This document shows, piece after piece, positions 1 through 7,166 of a stretch of DNA of 64,000 nt. How positions within the stretch are numbered: the stretch's first letter is position 1; each line of letters opens with the position of its first letter. A program made the position numbers and the translations under genes. Source of the DNA: Verrucomicrobiia bacterium (GTDB lineage: Bacteria > Verrucomicrobiota > Verrucomicrobiia > Opitutales > Cerasicoccaceae); NCBI GenBank assembly GCA_030432235.1, contig JAUIHT010000002.1:313136-377135 (forward strand). Direction: 5' to 3'. The notes below the pieces were generated by a model. The model saw only the letters and a list, made by a program, of their open reading frames with translations, was not told the DNA's origin and did not search any database.

Positions 1-1191
1 GCCGTCCTCAACGAAACCCTTCAGGGCATTCAATTGCCCCGGCTCCAGATAGCCGCCTGCCCCGGCCAGGTAAATGATCTCCGGTTGCGGTCCGCCCGCC
101 GGCGTCATGTCCGGCTGCAGCGGCACAATCTGGAAGGAACGGTGACCGGTCTCGGCGTCGGCCATGAGGGCGTTGGCCACGAAGTCCGCCTCGACCAGCT
201 TCTGCGGCTCCTCCGCCGCGGGCAGCACCAGGCCGACCGTCAGCGGTGGCGGCGCATCGAGCCAAAGCGCGTAGGTGTTGTCCAATGCGTAATCGTCCTG
301 CCCCTCCGGCGTCGTGAGAATGAGCATGGACGGCACGGGTCGGCCCCGCTCCACCAGAAAGGCCACCGGGCGCAGCTCACCCGGCGCGAGTGTCATCTCT
401 TCGCTGGCGAGGTTGCCCAGACTGAGCGTGGCGGTGATGGCCTCGTCGGAGAAGTTGCGCACGCGCGCGATGACGCGGAGCTGATTGCCCGGCGCGGGAA
501 AAACCTCCGCCGAGACGACCCCGACATTGTCCGGGGCTTCCTTGTGAATGGGTTGGAAGTCCAGCTCAATCCCCTGGGGCAACACCGGCCAGTCACTGCG
601 GGACCAGTCGCCCGCCTGGAAGTCCGAGAGAATAATCAGCCGGGCGGATTCCCCCTCCGGCACGAACGAGAGTGCTTCGCGCAGGGCCACAGAGGGATTC
701 GAACCGGTGATGACCGGCAACAGCTCGTCGAGGTCCGGCTTTTGTCCCGGTGCGGGGGCTTGGGCGGCCAGCGCGCCGTTGGCAAAAAACACCCAGCCGA
801 TGGGCGTGCGTTGCGATACCGAATCCAGCGCCTCATCGATAATGGCCTCGGCCCGCTCCCAGGCGCCCTGCGCGCTCATGCTGGCGGATGAATCGACGAC
901 AAAGATAACCGACTCGTTTGGCTCTTCAACAGCGCCCGCGACACCGGGCTCCACCCAGCGCGGCTGCGCCAGGGCAATCACGACCGCTGCAAAAAACAAC
1001 AGGCGGAGCAGCAAAAGCAGCCAGTCGCGCGGGCTGCGGCGTCCGCGCTGCGGCAGGGCCGAACGCGTGATGAACCGTACCGAGGGGAAACGCAGCGGCG
1101 TCGCGCGCTCTTTGTTGATCAAGTGGATCAGCAACGGCGCCAGCAAACCCGCCAGCCCGGCCAGAAACCACGGTGCGCCAAAGGTCAGCAT
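1..1191 (-). CDS. BatA/aerotolerance-type VWA membrane protein (3' end cut by window edge)
   Basis: The reading frame is open from the ATG at 1191 to the left edge, so 397 codons are visible and the C-terminus is missing. The N-terminus begins MLTFGAPWFLAGLAGLL and continues into a second hydrophobic stretch with the IHLINK and PLRFPSVRF segments typical of the BatA N-terminal domain. A membrane helix rich in Leu follows at about residues 61-78. A von Willebrand A fold starts near residue 95 and has an intact MIDAS start DSSAS (Asp100, Ser102, Ser104). The start overlaps the DUF58 stop as TGATG, so the two are probably translationally coupled. In moxR-DUF58-bat clusters these proteins are thought to work in envelope stress or in metal-dependent protein assembly; the exact role here is inferred. 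Confidence 0.9.
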   Translation of the reverse strand, partial: MLTFGAPWFLAGLAGLLAPLLIHLINKERATPLRFPSVRFITRSALPQRGRRSPRDWLLLLLRLLFFAAVVIALAQPRWVEPGVAGAVEEPNESVIFVVDSSASMSAQGAWERAEAIIDEALDSVSQRTPIGWVFFANGALAAQAPAPGQKPDLDELLPVITGSNPSVALREALSFVPEGESARLIILSDFQAGDWSRSDWPVLPQGIELDFQPIHKEAPDNVGVVSAEVFPAPGNQLRVIARVRNFSDEAITATLSLGNLASEEMTLAPGELRPVAFLVERGRPVPSMLILTTPEGQDDYALDNTYALWLDAPPPLTVGLVLPAAEEPQKLVEADFVANALMADAETGHRSFQIVPLQPDMTPAGGPQPEIIYLAGAGGYLEPGQLNALKGFVEDG

Positions 1192-2096
1192 CAGGCGGTG
1201 CGCTCCCGGTGTGAAAGATATCGAGCCAAGGTATAGGCGAGCGAGTCGGTGGTGGACACGCGCAGGGTGTCCACCTGTGCCTTGGCAAAGCCGTCGTCGA
1301 GTTTTTCCAAAAAGGCGCTCATGCCAGTGCGGTAACGCTCGCGGGCGGCCTCGGGCCAGGTGGTGATTTCACTGTCGGTCTCGCTGTCGAGGAAGCGCGT
1401 CACGGTCTGCTGCGGCAGGTCGAGTTCGTCCGGGTCGAGCACCTGAATCGCCAGCACGTCACAGTGGCGGAAGCGAAACTTAGCCAGCGCCTGCGGCAAG
1501 GTGTCCTCCGCCTCCAGCATGTCCGACAGGTACACCACCAATCCGCGCTGACGCAGCTGCGTGCTGAGCGAGGACAACATAGCCTCGTGTGCGGCAGCGC
1601 CTTCGGGCTGGGCGCGGATGAGCCCTTGGAGAAATCTTTCAAACTGCCCGCTGCGGTGGCCGGGCTCCAGCGCCTCACGCATCTCCCCGCCGTAAGCGAA
1701 GAGCCCGAGGTTGTCCCCCTGCCGCTGCGCCAGGTAGGCGATGCAGGCCGCCGCGATACGCGCGTAATGCAGCTTCGAACACGGTGCGCGCTCGCCCTGG
1801 TAGTCCATCGACGCCGAGGCATCGAGAAGCACGTAGCAGTTCATGTTGGTCTCCTCCTGGTAGACCTTCGTGTACAGCTTGTCCGACCGCGCCAGCACCT
1901 TCCAGTCGACGTACTTTAAATCTTCGCCCGGGGAGTAGTTGCGGTACTGCAGGAACTCCGTCCCGAAGCCGTGAAAGAGACTGCGGTGCATCCCCGACAA
2001 AAAGCCTTCCACCGCCGAACGCGCCATCAGCGCAAGGCTCCCCATCCCGGCGAGCGTCGCGGGGTCCAGAAGGTCACGATGGGAGGAGGTGGGCAT
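1191..2096 (-). CDS. DUF58 domain protein (MoxR-associated)
   Basis: This 301-residue protein has the DUF58 core YSPGEDLKYVDW at residues 54-65, followed by a VWA-like start LLDASASM with Asp92, Ser94 and Ser96. The family normally sits beside moxR and bat genes and is thought to act with the MoxR AAA ATPase. The ATG at 2096 (MPTSSHRDLL) is chosen because the frame upstream is low-complexity, and because a second copy of the same first 22 codons sits at 2560-2625 with its own ATG. The gene is therefore complete although its original 5' end was split off by an insertion. It overlaps the downstream batA start by one base. Confidence 0.93.
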   Translation of the reverse strand: MPTSSHRDLLDPATLAGMGSLALMARSAVEGFLSGMHRSLFHGFGTEFLQYRNYSPGEDLKYVDWKVLARSDKLYTKVYQEETNMNCYVLLDASASMDYQGERAPCSKLHYARIAAACIAYLAQRQGDNLGLFAYGGEMREALEPGHRSGQFERFLQGLIRAQPEGAAAHEAMLSSLSTQLRQRGLVVYLSDMLEAEDTLPQALAKFRFRHCDVLAIQVLDPDELDLPQQTVTRFLDSETDSEITTWPEAARERYRTGMSAFLEKLDDGFAKAQVDTLRVSTTDSLAYTLARYLSHRERTA

Positions 2097-2100
2097 GGGG
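2031..2100 (-). repeat. Direct repeat copy A (5' end of DUF58)
   Basis: These 70 bp cover the start codon and first 22 codons of the DUF58 gene. They match 2560-2629 at 65 of 70 positions by hand alignment. The pair brackets a 459-bp inserted segment, so this copy restores a complete DUF58 start downstream of the insertion. Confidence 0.9.
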
Positions 2101-2205
2101 ATTAGTCTCTCACAAAGGCCCAAAGGCGCGAATGTTTTACCACGAGGGTACCGAGATGAACCCATGAGACATTAAGGATACGAAAGATGCTTACATCGTT
2201 ATTTG

Positions 2206-2420
2206 AACCCCAACGGGGTTCCATCCGATAGCGAAGGGTTGAGTGAGCGAAGCGAATGAAACCCTGGCACAATGCACCCCACCAACCCATCAACCCCAAC
2301 GGGGTTGCATCGTCCTCGCACACAGACGTAATGCAACCCCGTTGGGGTTGGCAGGTAAACGCGCCTGAATACCCAGGGTTCAAGAACCCTTCGCTATGAG
2401 ATGAAACCCCGTTGGGGTTT
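2206..2420. repeat. Palindromic repeat cluster with CCCCAACGGGG core
   Basis: Four copies of an AACCCCAACGGGGTT-type palindrome lie near 2206, 2290, 2333 and 2404. The inner pair, CAACCCCAACGGGGTTGCAT and its exact reverse complement, forms 20-bp inverted arms at 2291-2310 and 2331-2350. The outer pair extends into flanks containing GATAGCGAAGGGTT and AACCCTTCGCTAT, again in inverted order with few mismatches. The unit is a larger inverted repeat inside the insertion that split DUF58. The last copy is followed by T residues and could also end transcription. No protein is supported here. Confidence 0.8.
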
Positions 2421-2439
2421 TTATGGGCGCAATCTAACA

Positions 2440-2625
2440 TCATTTCAATAAACGCCTCCTCAGCTCATCCATGGTGAGAAAACGCGCTTCACCGGATTTG
2501 ATTTTACGGCGACGTTCGGCGAGCACCTTACCGTACCAACCAGGCGACTTTGTGTCTTGCGCAAGGCTCCCCATCCCGGCGAGCGTCGCTGGGTCCAGAA
2601 GGTCACGATGGGTGGCGGTAGGCAT
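2440..2625 (-). CDS. Chimera: DUF58 N-terminus fused to an antitoxin C-terminus
   Basis: This frame of 61 codons starts with MPTATHRDLLDPATLAGMGS, the old DUF58 N-terminus. It then switches after residue 22 to SPGWYGKVLAERRRKI and SGEARFLTMDELRRRL. The second part looks like the C-terminal end of addiction-module antitoxins of the TIGR02574/PF09720 type, which share a W-x-x-x-L-x-x-R pattern and SGEA-x-F. No toxin gene is adjacent. The moxR promoter and the retained DUF58 start could express it, but it may be a non-functional remnant of an insertion. The frame and fusion are visible; the antitoxin assignment rests on motif resemblance. Confidence 0.5.
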   Translation of the reverse strand: MPTATHRDLLDPATLAGMGSLAQDTKSPGWYGKVLAERRRKIKSGEARFLTMDELRRRLLK

Positions 2626-2629
2626 GGGC
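2560..2629 (-). repeat. Direct repeat copy B (original DUF58 5' end)
   Basis: This is the upstream copy of the 70-bp duplication and includes an ATG at 2625. It lies on the moxR side, so it is probably the ancestral start of DUF58 and now begins the antitoxin chimera. Confidence 0.88.
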
Positions 2630-2650
2630 GGTGAGGCAGATTAGTTGTTT

Positions 2651-2670
2651 ACCACGGAGACACGGAGATT
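2651..2670. repeat. Iterated-word repeat, left arm (CCACGGAGACACGGAGA)
   Basis: ACCACGGAGACACGGAG abuts the stop codon of the small membrane-protein gene at 2670. The reverse complement occurs at 3039-3064, just before that gene's start, so the two inverted copies bracket it. Confidence 0.85.
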
Positions 2671-3032
2671 TAATTCTCAAGATTCCAATGACGCAGATCA
2701 CCGTATTTAGAGCGCCGTCTAAATATTAGAACGTTGGCAAGTGCCTTAGCAAAGGCTGCACCAGCAATTATCGAGTAGAAAAGTCCTGAGCCTGATAATA
2801 TAAGGAACAAAAGCAGTAGAGAGGATGCGACAAGTGCAACAATGACTCTCACTGATTCTGGAATACGAGCACGCCATGTCTTCAATATCCCCCCCATTGA
2901 TAGTGCAAAAATAAATAGGGCTACTGCGACTGAGGCATACAATGAAGATGAATTGTAATATGCCATATATCCGACAACAAATGAGGCCAATCCAAGAATT
3001 ATTCCGAAACCAACTGCTTGATTTACCTTCAT
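2670..3032 (-). CDS. Small membrane protein, unknown function
   Basis: The ATG at 3032 gives a 120-residue protein (MKVNQAVGFGIILGLASF). It has about four hydrophobic segments: residues 6-24, 30-48, 62-80 and 82-100. It ends in a basic tail with FRRRSKYGD. The frame continues upstream of 3032 but there it is Arg/Pro-rich antisense to moxR, so the internal Met is preferred. Base composition is clearly AT-richer than moxR and DUF58. The gene lies between moxR and the broken DUF58 start and is bracketed by inverted CCACGGAGACACGGAGA copies. Both features suggest a late insertion into the moxR operon. No family was recognised. Confidence 0.65.
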   Translation of the reverse strand: MKVNQAVGFGIILGLASFVVGYMAYYNSSSLYASVAVALFIFALSMGGILKTWRARIPESVRVIVALVASSLLLLFLILSGSGLFYSIIAGAAFAKALANVLIFRRRSKYGDLRHWNLEN

Positions 3033-3038
3033 TATAAA

Positions 3039-3064
3039 CCTCTGTGCTCTCCGTGTCTCCGTGG
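3039..3064. repeat. Iterated-word repeat, right arm
   Basis: CTCTCCGTGTCTCCGTGG is the reverse complement of the copy at 2651-2670. An extra CTCTGTG unit precedes it, so the word is reiterated with variation. Confidence 0.85.
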
Positions 3065-3097
3065 CAAAAAAACTCGCTGCCTCACAACCGCACTCCC

Positions 3098-4096
3098 CTA
3101 CATCCCTTTCAGCAGTTCGGCGATCAAGTCGTCGGACTTGATGCCTTCGGCTTCGGCCTGGAAGGTCGGGATGATGCGGTGGCGCAGGACGGGCGCGGCG
3201 AGCTCGCGAATGTCTTCTAACGACACGGCATAGCGGCCGTGCAGGAGGGCGCGGGCTTTTCCTGCCAACACGAGGGCCTGGGAGGCGCGGGAGCCGGCGC
3301 CCCACTTGATTTTCTCCTTGGCCAAAGTTGATGCATCACTGTGCGTGGGGCGCGAGGAGGCGGTCAGGCGGACGGCCGCCTCGGCCACCTCGGTGCTGAC
3401 GGGCACCTGGCGGACCAACTCCTGCAGGGCGACGACCTCCTCGCCGGAGAAGACCGCGGCAGGCTTTTCCTTCTTCGGGGACGTGGTGGCGGCGACCATT
3501 TTCACCTCATCAGCCACCGGAAGATAGTCCATGGTGATGTTTAAAAGGAAGCGGTCGAGCTGCGCCTCGGGCAGCGGGTAGGTGCCCTCCAGCTCGATGG
3601 GGTTCTGCGTGGCCAGGACAAAGAACGGCGGCGCGAGCGTATGCGTCTCCCCGGCGGCGGTCACCTGGCGCTCCTCCATGGCCTCGAGCAGGGCGGCCTG
3701 GGTCTTGGGCGGAGTGCGGTTGATTTCGTCGGCCAGCACGATGTTGGCGAAGATAGGCCCCTTGACGAAGCGGAAGCTGCGGTGCCCTGTGGCGGTGTCT
3801 TCCTCCACCACCTCGGTGCCCATGATGTCCGCCGGCATGAGGTCCGGCGTGAACTGGATGCGCTTAAATGATAAGGAAAAGGCCTCGGCCAGCGAACGCA
3901 CCAGCAGGGTCTTGCCCAGGCCCGGGACGCCGGTCAGCAGCGCGTGCCCCCGCGCCAGGATGCTGATAATCATCAGCTCGATGACCTCGTCCTGGCCCAC
4001 GACGGCCTTGGACAGCTCGGCCTTCAGTTTCTTGCGGGACTCGCCCACGCGAGCGACGATTTCCTCGCCGGAAAGATTTTCGGGTAACTGACTCAT
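3098..4096 (-). CDS. MoxR-family AAA+ ATPase
   Basis: The protein has 332 residues, the usual length for the family. Walker A is GVPGLGKT at residues 56-63 and Walker B is LADEINR at 121-127. The sensor region ATQNPIELEGTYPLPEAQLD is typical of MoxR, and the C-terminal lid domain is complete. MoxR ATPases act as chaperones with DUF58 and VWA partners in complex assembly and stress tolerance. It is the first gene of a minus-strand block moxR - insertions - DUF58 - batA. The ATG at 4096 (MSQLPENLSGEEI) fits family starts. Confidence 0.95.
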   Translation of the reverse strand: MSQLPENLSGEEIVARVGESRKKLKAELSKAVVGQDEVIELMIISILARGHALLTGVPGLGKTLLVRSLAEAFSLSFKRIQFTPDLMPADIMGTEVVEEDTATGHRSFRFVKGPIFANIVLADEINRTPPKTQAALLEAMEERQVTAAGETHTLAPPFFVLATQNPIELEGTYPLPEAQLDRFLLNITMDYLPVADEVKMVAATTSPKKEKPAAVFSGEEVVALQELVRQVPVSTEVAEAAVRLTASSRPTHSDASTLAKEKIKWGAGSRASQALVLAGKARALLHGRYAVSLEDIRELAAPVLRHRIIPTFQAEAEGIKSDDLIAELLKGM

Positions 4097-4396
4097 AAAC
4101 TAAGGGTAGTTAACAGGAAGATCGGGAAGGACGGAAAGACAAATCCGCCACCCACTTTCTACACTGCCTGCTAAACAGTCTATAGCTATGTCAGGCGTTC
4201 CCACCGGGAGGTTCCGGGAAAAGACAGGCTGGCCACAGAGCACACGAGGAAGACACCGAGCCCACAGAGGTTAAAGGCAGGACCTTTGCCGGGCAGAGTC
4301 GTGACACGGACAGTTTCAGTCTGACGAGAAAATCTACAACTGCATTCTTACTTTGACGAACGTTGGGAATCCATCCAAAATATCTATGAGCTGTTG
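4097..4396. other. Non-coding gap with repeat fragments
   Basis: The gap between moxR and the next plus-strand gene holds AACAGGAAGATCGGGAAGG at 4112, the same word family that forms a full palindrome at 48183-48254. It also holds CCACAGAG/GACACCGAG words at about 4231-4273. The divergent promoters of moxR and the downstream gene should lie here, but I could not define one. Confidence 0.6.
4112..4138. repeat. Iterated-word repeat half-copy (GGAAGATCGGGAAGG family)
   Basis: This 27-bp sequence differs from 48183-48209 at one position. Here only one arm is present, whereas at 48183-48254 both arms form an inverted repeat. Confidence 0.85.
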
Positions 4397-4855
4397 ATGA
4401 AGCCGAACGTAAAGTTACTATCCTTACTATCGGGAGCAGTATTTGGCCCGGCTCTTTTAATCGTTGCTTTACTAGTGATTGGGACAAGGAGCGGCATTAT
4501 TTCGTTCAACCCTGCGCCTACTAAAGCTAATGACACACAATTCCGCTACGCCGCACCCGTCTTTATCAATTCAATCCAAAGGGACTTTTATTATCTTGAG
4601 ACGCCTAAAACAGAGGTGTCGATAACAGACAAAGAGCGCATTCACCAAATTGTACGAAATCAATTTGGCATATCTGGAAAATTGGCCCCACCTAAGCAGT
4701 TCAGTATCGGGAAGATTCAGAGAAAAGGAAATCTGGCGATCGTATCTGTTTCCTACCATTACTCAAGCATAGCATCAGGTGCTGCGGTTGTACTCGTGGA
4801 ATTCAATGGCAAAGATTGGAAATTCGTAAAGAAGGAGCATACTTGGATCTCCTAA
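4397..4855 (+). CDS. Membrane-anchored protein of unknown function
   Basis: The protein has 152 residues from the ATG at 4397. A TTG codon directly before it is the only earlier start. One hydrophobic segment (about residues 6-30, LLSLLSGAVFGPALLIVALL) suggests a signal anchor, with the rest outside the cytoplasm. The C-terminal half, with IGKIQRKGNLAIVSVSYHY and FNGKDWKFVKKEHTWIS, looks like a small beta-rich domain of the kind found in lipoprotein-like DUFs. The gene is AT-rich compared with its surroundings, like the other accessory genes nearby. I do not recognise a family. Confidence 0.6.
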   Translation: MKPNVKLLSLLSGAVFGPALLIVALLVIGTRSGIISFNPAPTKANDTQFRYAAPVFINSIQRDFYYLETPKTEVSITDKERIHQIVRNQFGISGKLAPPKQFSIGKIQRKGNLAIVSVSYHYSSIASGAAVVLVEFNGKDWKFVKKEHTWIS

Positions 4856-5014
4856 AATAGGGTTATCAACAATCCTAGCCTATCCGGAATTGTTCTCTTG
4901 GAGTCTGCGCCTTACCCTCAGCCTTGTCTCCGCCGCTCGGCGTTTAGCATTGAAGCCAGGGGAAAGGTCACTTTGATACCTCAGACGACACCTTGCTCAC
5001 TATTGACACTGCTT

Positions 5015-6280
5015 ATGAAAAACGGCGGTTCTCGCAACGGCATCCCTTATTATAAAGTCCTCGGACTCGCGCTGGTCGCGCTGTTGGCCGGCTGCGCGAG
5101 CTTCAATCCCGTGCCCGTCGCCGAGATTGGTTTCAAGGAGCGCGCCCAATCCGAGACACAGGACTCCGTCACGGTCTCGACCGCCGTCCTGTCCGACGCG
5201 GAAACCGTGGAGCTGCTCGGCTACGACCTCAACGTCACGCGCCCGCAGCCCGTATGGGTCGAGGTGCAGAATAACACCGACGAGCTGTTTGCGATTCCCG
5301 GCATCGCGCTGGACCCCAGCTACTACCCGCCGCTGGAGCTGGCCTGGAAGGGCCACGGCTGGGTGGACTCAGAGCGGAACTTCGACATCGACAAGCACCT
5401 GTACCAGCTCGCGCTGCCCCGCGTCGTGCATCCGGGCGAGACCGTATCGGGCTTCATCTTCACCCAGCACCAGCAGGGCGCGAAGTTCGTCAACATTGAG
5501 CTCATCGGCGACAAAGGCGTGCACACGCTGCGCTTCGGCTTCCTCATCGAGCTGGAGGGCTTCCGCGGCGACTACAAAAAGGTCAACCTCGACGAGCTGT
5601 ATCGCGAAACCGGCTACAAGGATTTGCCCGACACCAAGGCGCTCATTGACTGGGTGTCCAACGACCTGCCGCCCGCCGTGCTCGGTGGCAACCGCAAGAC
5701 CGACGGTGACCCGCTGAACATCGTCCTCGTCGGCACGACCAAGGACGTCTTTTCCGCGCTCGTGCGGCAGGGCTGGAACCTGACCGAGAGCACCAGCACG
5801 GTGAGCGTCATCGACACCATCGGCTCGGCCGTCCTCGGCGCGAATTACCAGAACTCCCCGGTCTCGTCCCTCTACCTCTTCGACCGCAGGCAGGACGTCG
5901 CCCTGCAGAAGGCACGCAGCAACGTCAACCAGCGCAATCACATGCGGCTCTGGCGCGCCCCGGTCAACTACCAGGGCTTCCCCGTCTGGGCCGGGCAAAT
6001 CAGCCGCGACATCGGCGTCCGCCTCAGCTACAAGACCATCACCACGCACAAGATCGACCCCGATGTGGACGAGGCCCGCTGGTACCTGCTGCAGGACCTC
6101 TACTACTCGCAGAGCATGAACGAGTACGGCTTCGCCCCCGGCGTCGGCAAGCGCACCATCGACAACCCCGGCCGCAACTACACTGGCGATCCTTACTTCA
6201 CCGACGGCAACCGCCTCGTCGTCTTCCTCACCGAGCACCCCATCAACATCGACGCCATCGAGCGCATCGATGAGGAGTGA
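5015..6280 (+). CDS. Lipoprotein with LssY-like C-terminal domain
   Basis: The ATG at 5015 gives a 421-residue protein with a lipoprotein signal: hydrophobic LGLALVALLAGC and lipobox Cys27. Residues 30-230 form an unassigned extracellular region. From about residue 235 the sequence DPLNIVLVGTTKDVFSALVR leads to RNHMRLWRAPV, VWAGQISRDIGVR, HKIDPDVDEARWYLLQDL and a YFTDGNRLVVFL ending. This is the pattern of the LssY_C domain (PF14067), named from a Legionella secretion-associated protein; its biochemical role is unknown. The frame is open upstream of 5015, but that part lacks a signal. The next gene is about 90 bp downstream on the same strand. Confidence 0.75.
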   Translation: MKNGGSRNGIPYYKVLGLALVALLAGCASFNPVPVAEIGFKERAQSETQDSVTVSTAVLSDAETVELLGYDLNVTRPQPVWVEVQNNTDELFAIPGIALDPSYYPPLELAWKGHGWVDSERNFDIDKHLYQLALPRVVHPGETVSGFIFTQHQQGAKFVNIELIGDKGVHTLRFGFLIELEGFRGDYKKVNLDELYRETGYKDLPDTKALIDWVSNDLPPAVLGGNRKTDGDPLNIVLVGTTKDVFSALVRQGWNLTESTSTVSVIDTIGSAVLGANYQNSPVSSLYLFDRRQDVALQKARSNVNQRNHMRLWRAPVNYQGFPVWAGQISRDIGVRLSYKTITTHKIDPDVDEARWYLLQDLYYSQSMNEYGFAPGVGKRTIDNPGRNYTGDPYFTDGNRLVVFLTEHPINIDAIERIDEE

Positions 6281-6368
6281 GCATTAGTTTCAGCCAGATG
6301 ACAGGTTGGGCGCAGACTCCAGCTAACCGCGGCTTGAACAAAAATTAAATTCTAGGTATGGAATTGTT

Positions 6369-6776
6369 ATGAAATTTTCTATAGCCTGTTTTTTAGCGAT
6401 TAGTGCAACACTCACATATGTTGCATTCGCCAATAATGATTCCGCTCCGATGTCTACAGAGGCCAAGCATTGGCGTCATTTTAGTCAACCGGACGAAGGT
6501 CGAATTAAAGTAGAAGCCGTAGGCAACTTCAGGTTTCCAGGCACTTACTACATTCTTGAAGGAACAGGTCTGAAATACTTTTATGGAATCTGCGGCGGCT
6601 CTGGTGAGCAGGGAGACTTCGGCGGTGGTCCACCACGCATGTTTTCAATTATCAGAATAGTAGATGGAGAGAAAAAGCATATTAAAATCGACGCGAGTAG
6701 GCTAAAATTGGCGAGTGTTCCAGACTTCGAGTTACTTGAAGGAGATAGAGTAATCGCGAACGAAATTATTTTCTAA
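6369..6776 (+). CDS. Secreted protein with SLBB-like beta-grasp domain
   Basis: This 135-residue protein has a cleavable signal peptide (MKFSIACFLAISATLTYVAFA). The core reads VEAVGNFRFPGTYYILEGTG, then FYGICGGSGEQGD and a final LEGDRVIANEIIF. This order (G-x-V-x-x-PG-x-Y, a leucine-rich turn, a glycine-rich AGG-like stretch, and a closing GD-x-V-x-V strand) resembles the soluble ligand-binding SLBB domain of polysaccharide export proteins. It is much shorter than Wza-type exporters and would be a stand-alone domain. Composition is AT-rich. The family call is tentative. Confidence 0.5.
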   Translation: MKFSIACFLAISATLTYVAFANNDSAPMSTEAKHWRHFSQPDEGRIKVEAVGNFRFPGTYYILEGTGLKYFYGICGGSGEQGDFGGGPPRMFSIIRIVDGEKKHIKIDASRLKLASVPDFELLEGDRVIANEIIF

Positions 6777-7166
6777 AAGTCACCAGCAGCTTGCCCTACC
6801 CTGTGGGGCAACGGCAGCTTTCCTTTCGTCTGCGTCTCTGCCCTTATCTGAACGGATCTTCCGGTTAACGGAACGGTTCCGGTGAGGCCCGGAAGTCCCC
6901 GATATCCGGAAAATTCGCCCCGAGAGACGTAGAAGCGCCAACGGCGCGGCCCCATCGTAGCCCAAGGCAACGCCCTGGCCCCCCCGACACGAGATGGCCA
7001 GATGGCCGCAGGCCTGCCTCAACGGAACCGCCCACGAGTGAAGCAGGCCATCCTTCGACGGGCTCAGGACAGGTCAGCCTGCGGGGACGGGGGCCACGGG
7101 TTCATGGGGCGTTGCCCCATGCTACGTTGGACAAGGCCCTTGGCCTTGGGTAATCATTACACACCC
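6777..7166. other. Mosaic of dispersed intergenic repeats
   Basis: No credible gene is visible. The stretch strings together short dispersed motifs: GCGCCAACGGCGCGGCCCC near 6932 (its reverse complement recurs near 28295), TTCGACGGGCTCAGGACAGG near 7054, and the palindrome CATGGGGCGTTGCCCCATG near 7102 (recurring near 26492). Base composition is GC-rich, unlike the flanking AT-rich genes. It lies between converging genes. Confidence 0.7.

Noticed and set aside
690-705. tRNA T-arm-like GATTCGAACC
   Set aside because: It lies inside the batA coding frame and has no matching acceptor or anticodon arms around it.
34-1366. Two plus-strand open frames opposite batA and DUF58
   Set aside because: Both lie antisense to the BatA/DUF58 genes, whose N-terminal and MIDAS motifs are clear. 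Neither plus frame has a domain.
4191-4487. 98-codon minus open frame upstream of moxR
   Set aside because: It covers repeat fragments and overlaps the start of the plus-strand gene; it has no signal or domain.
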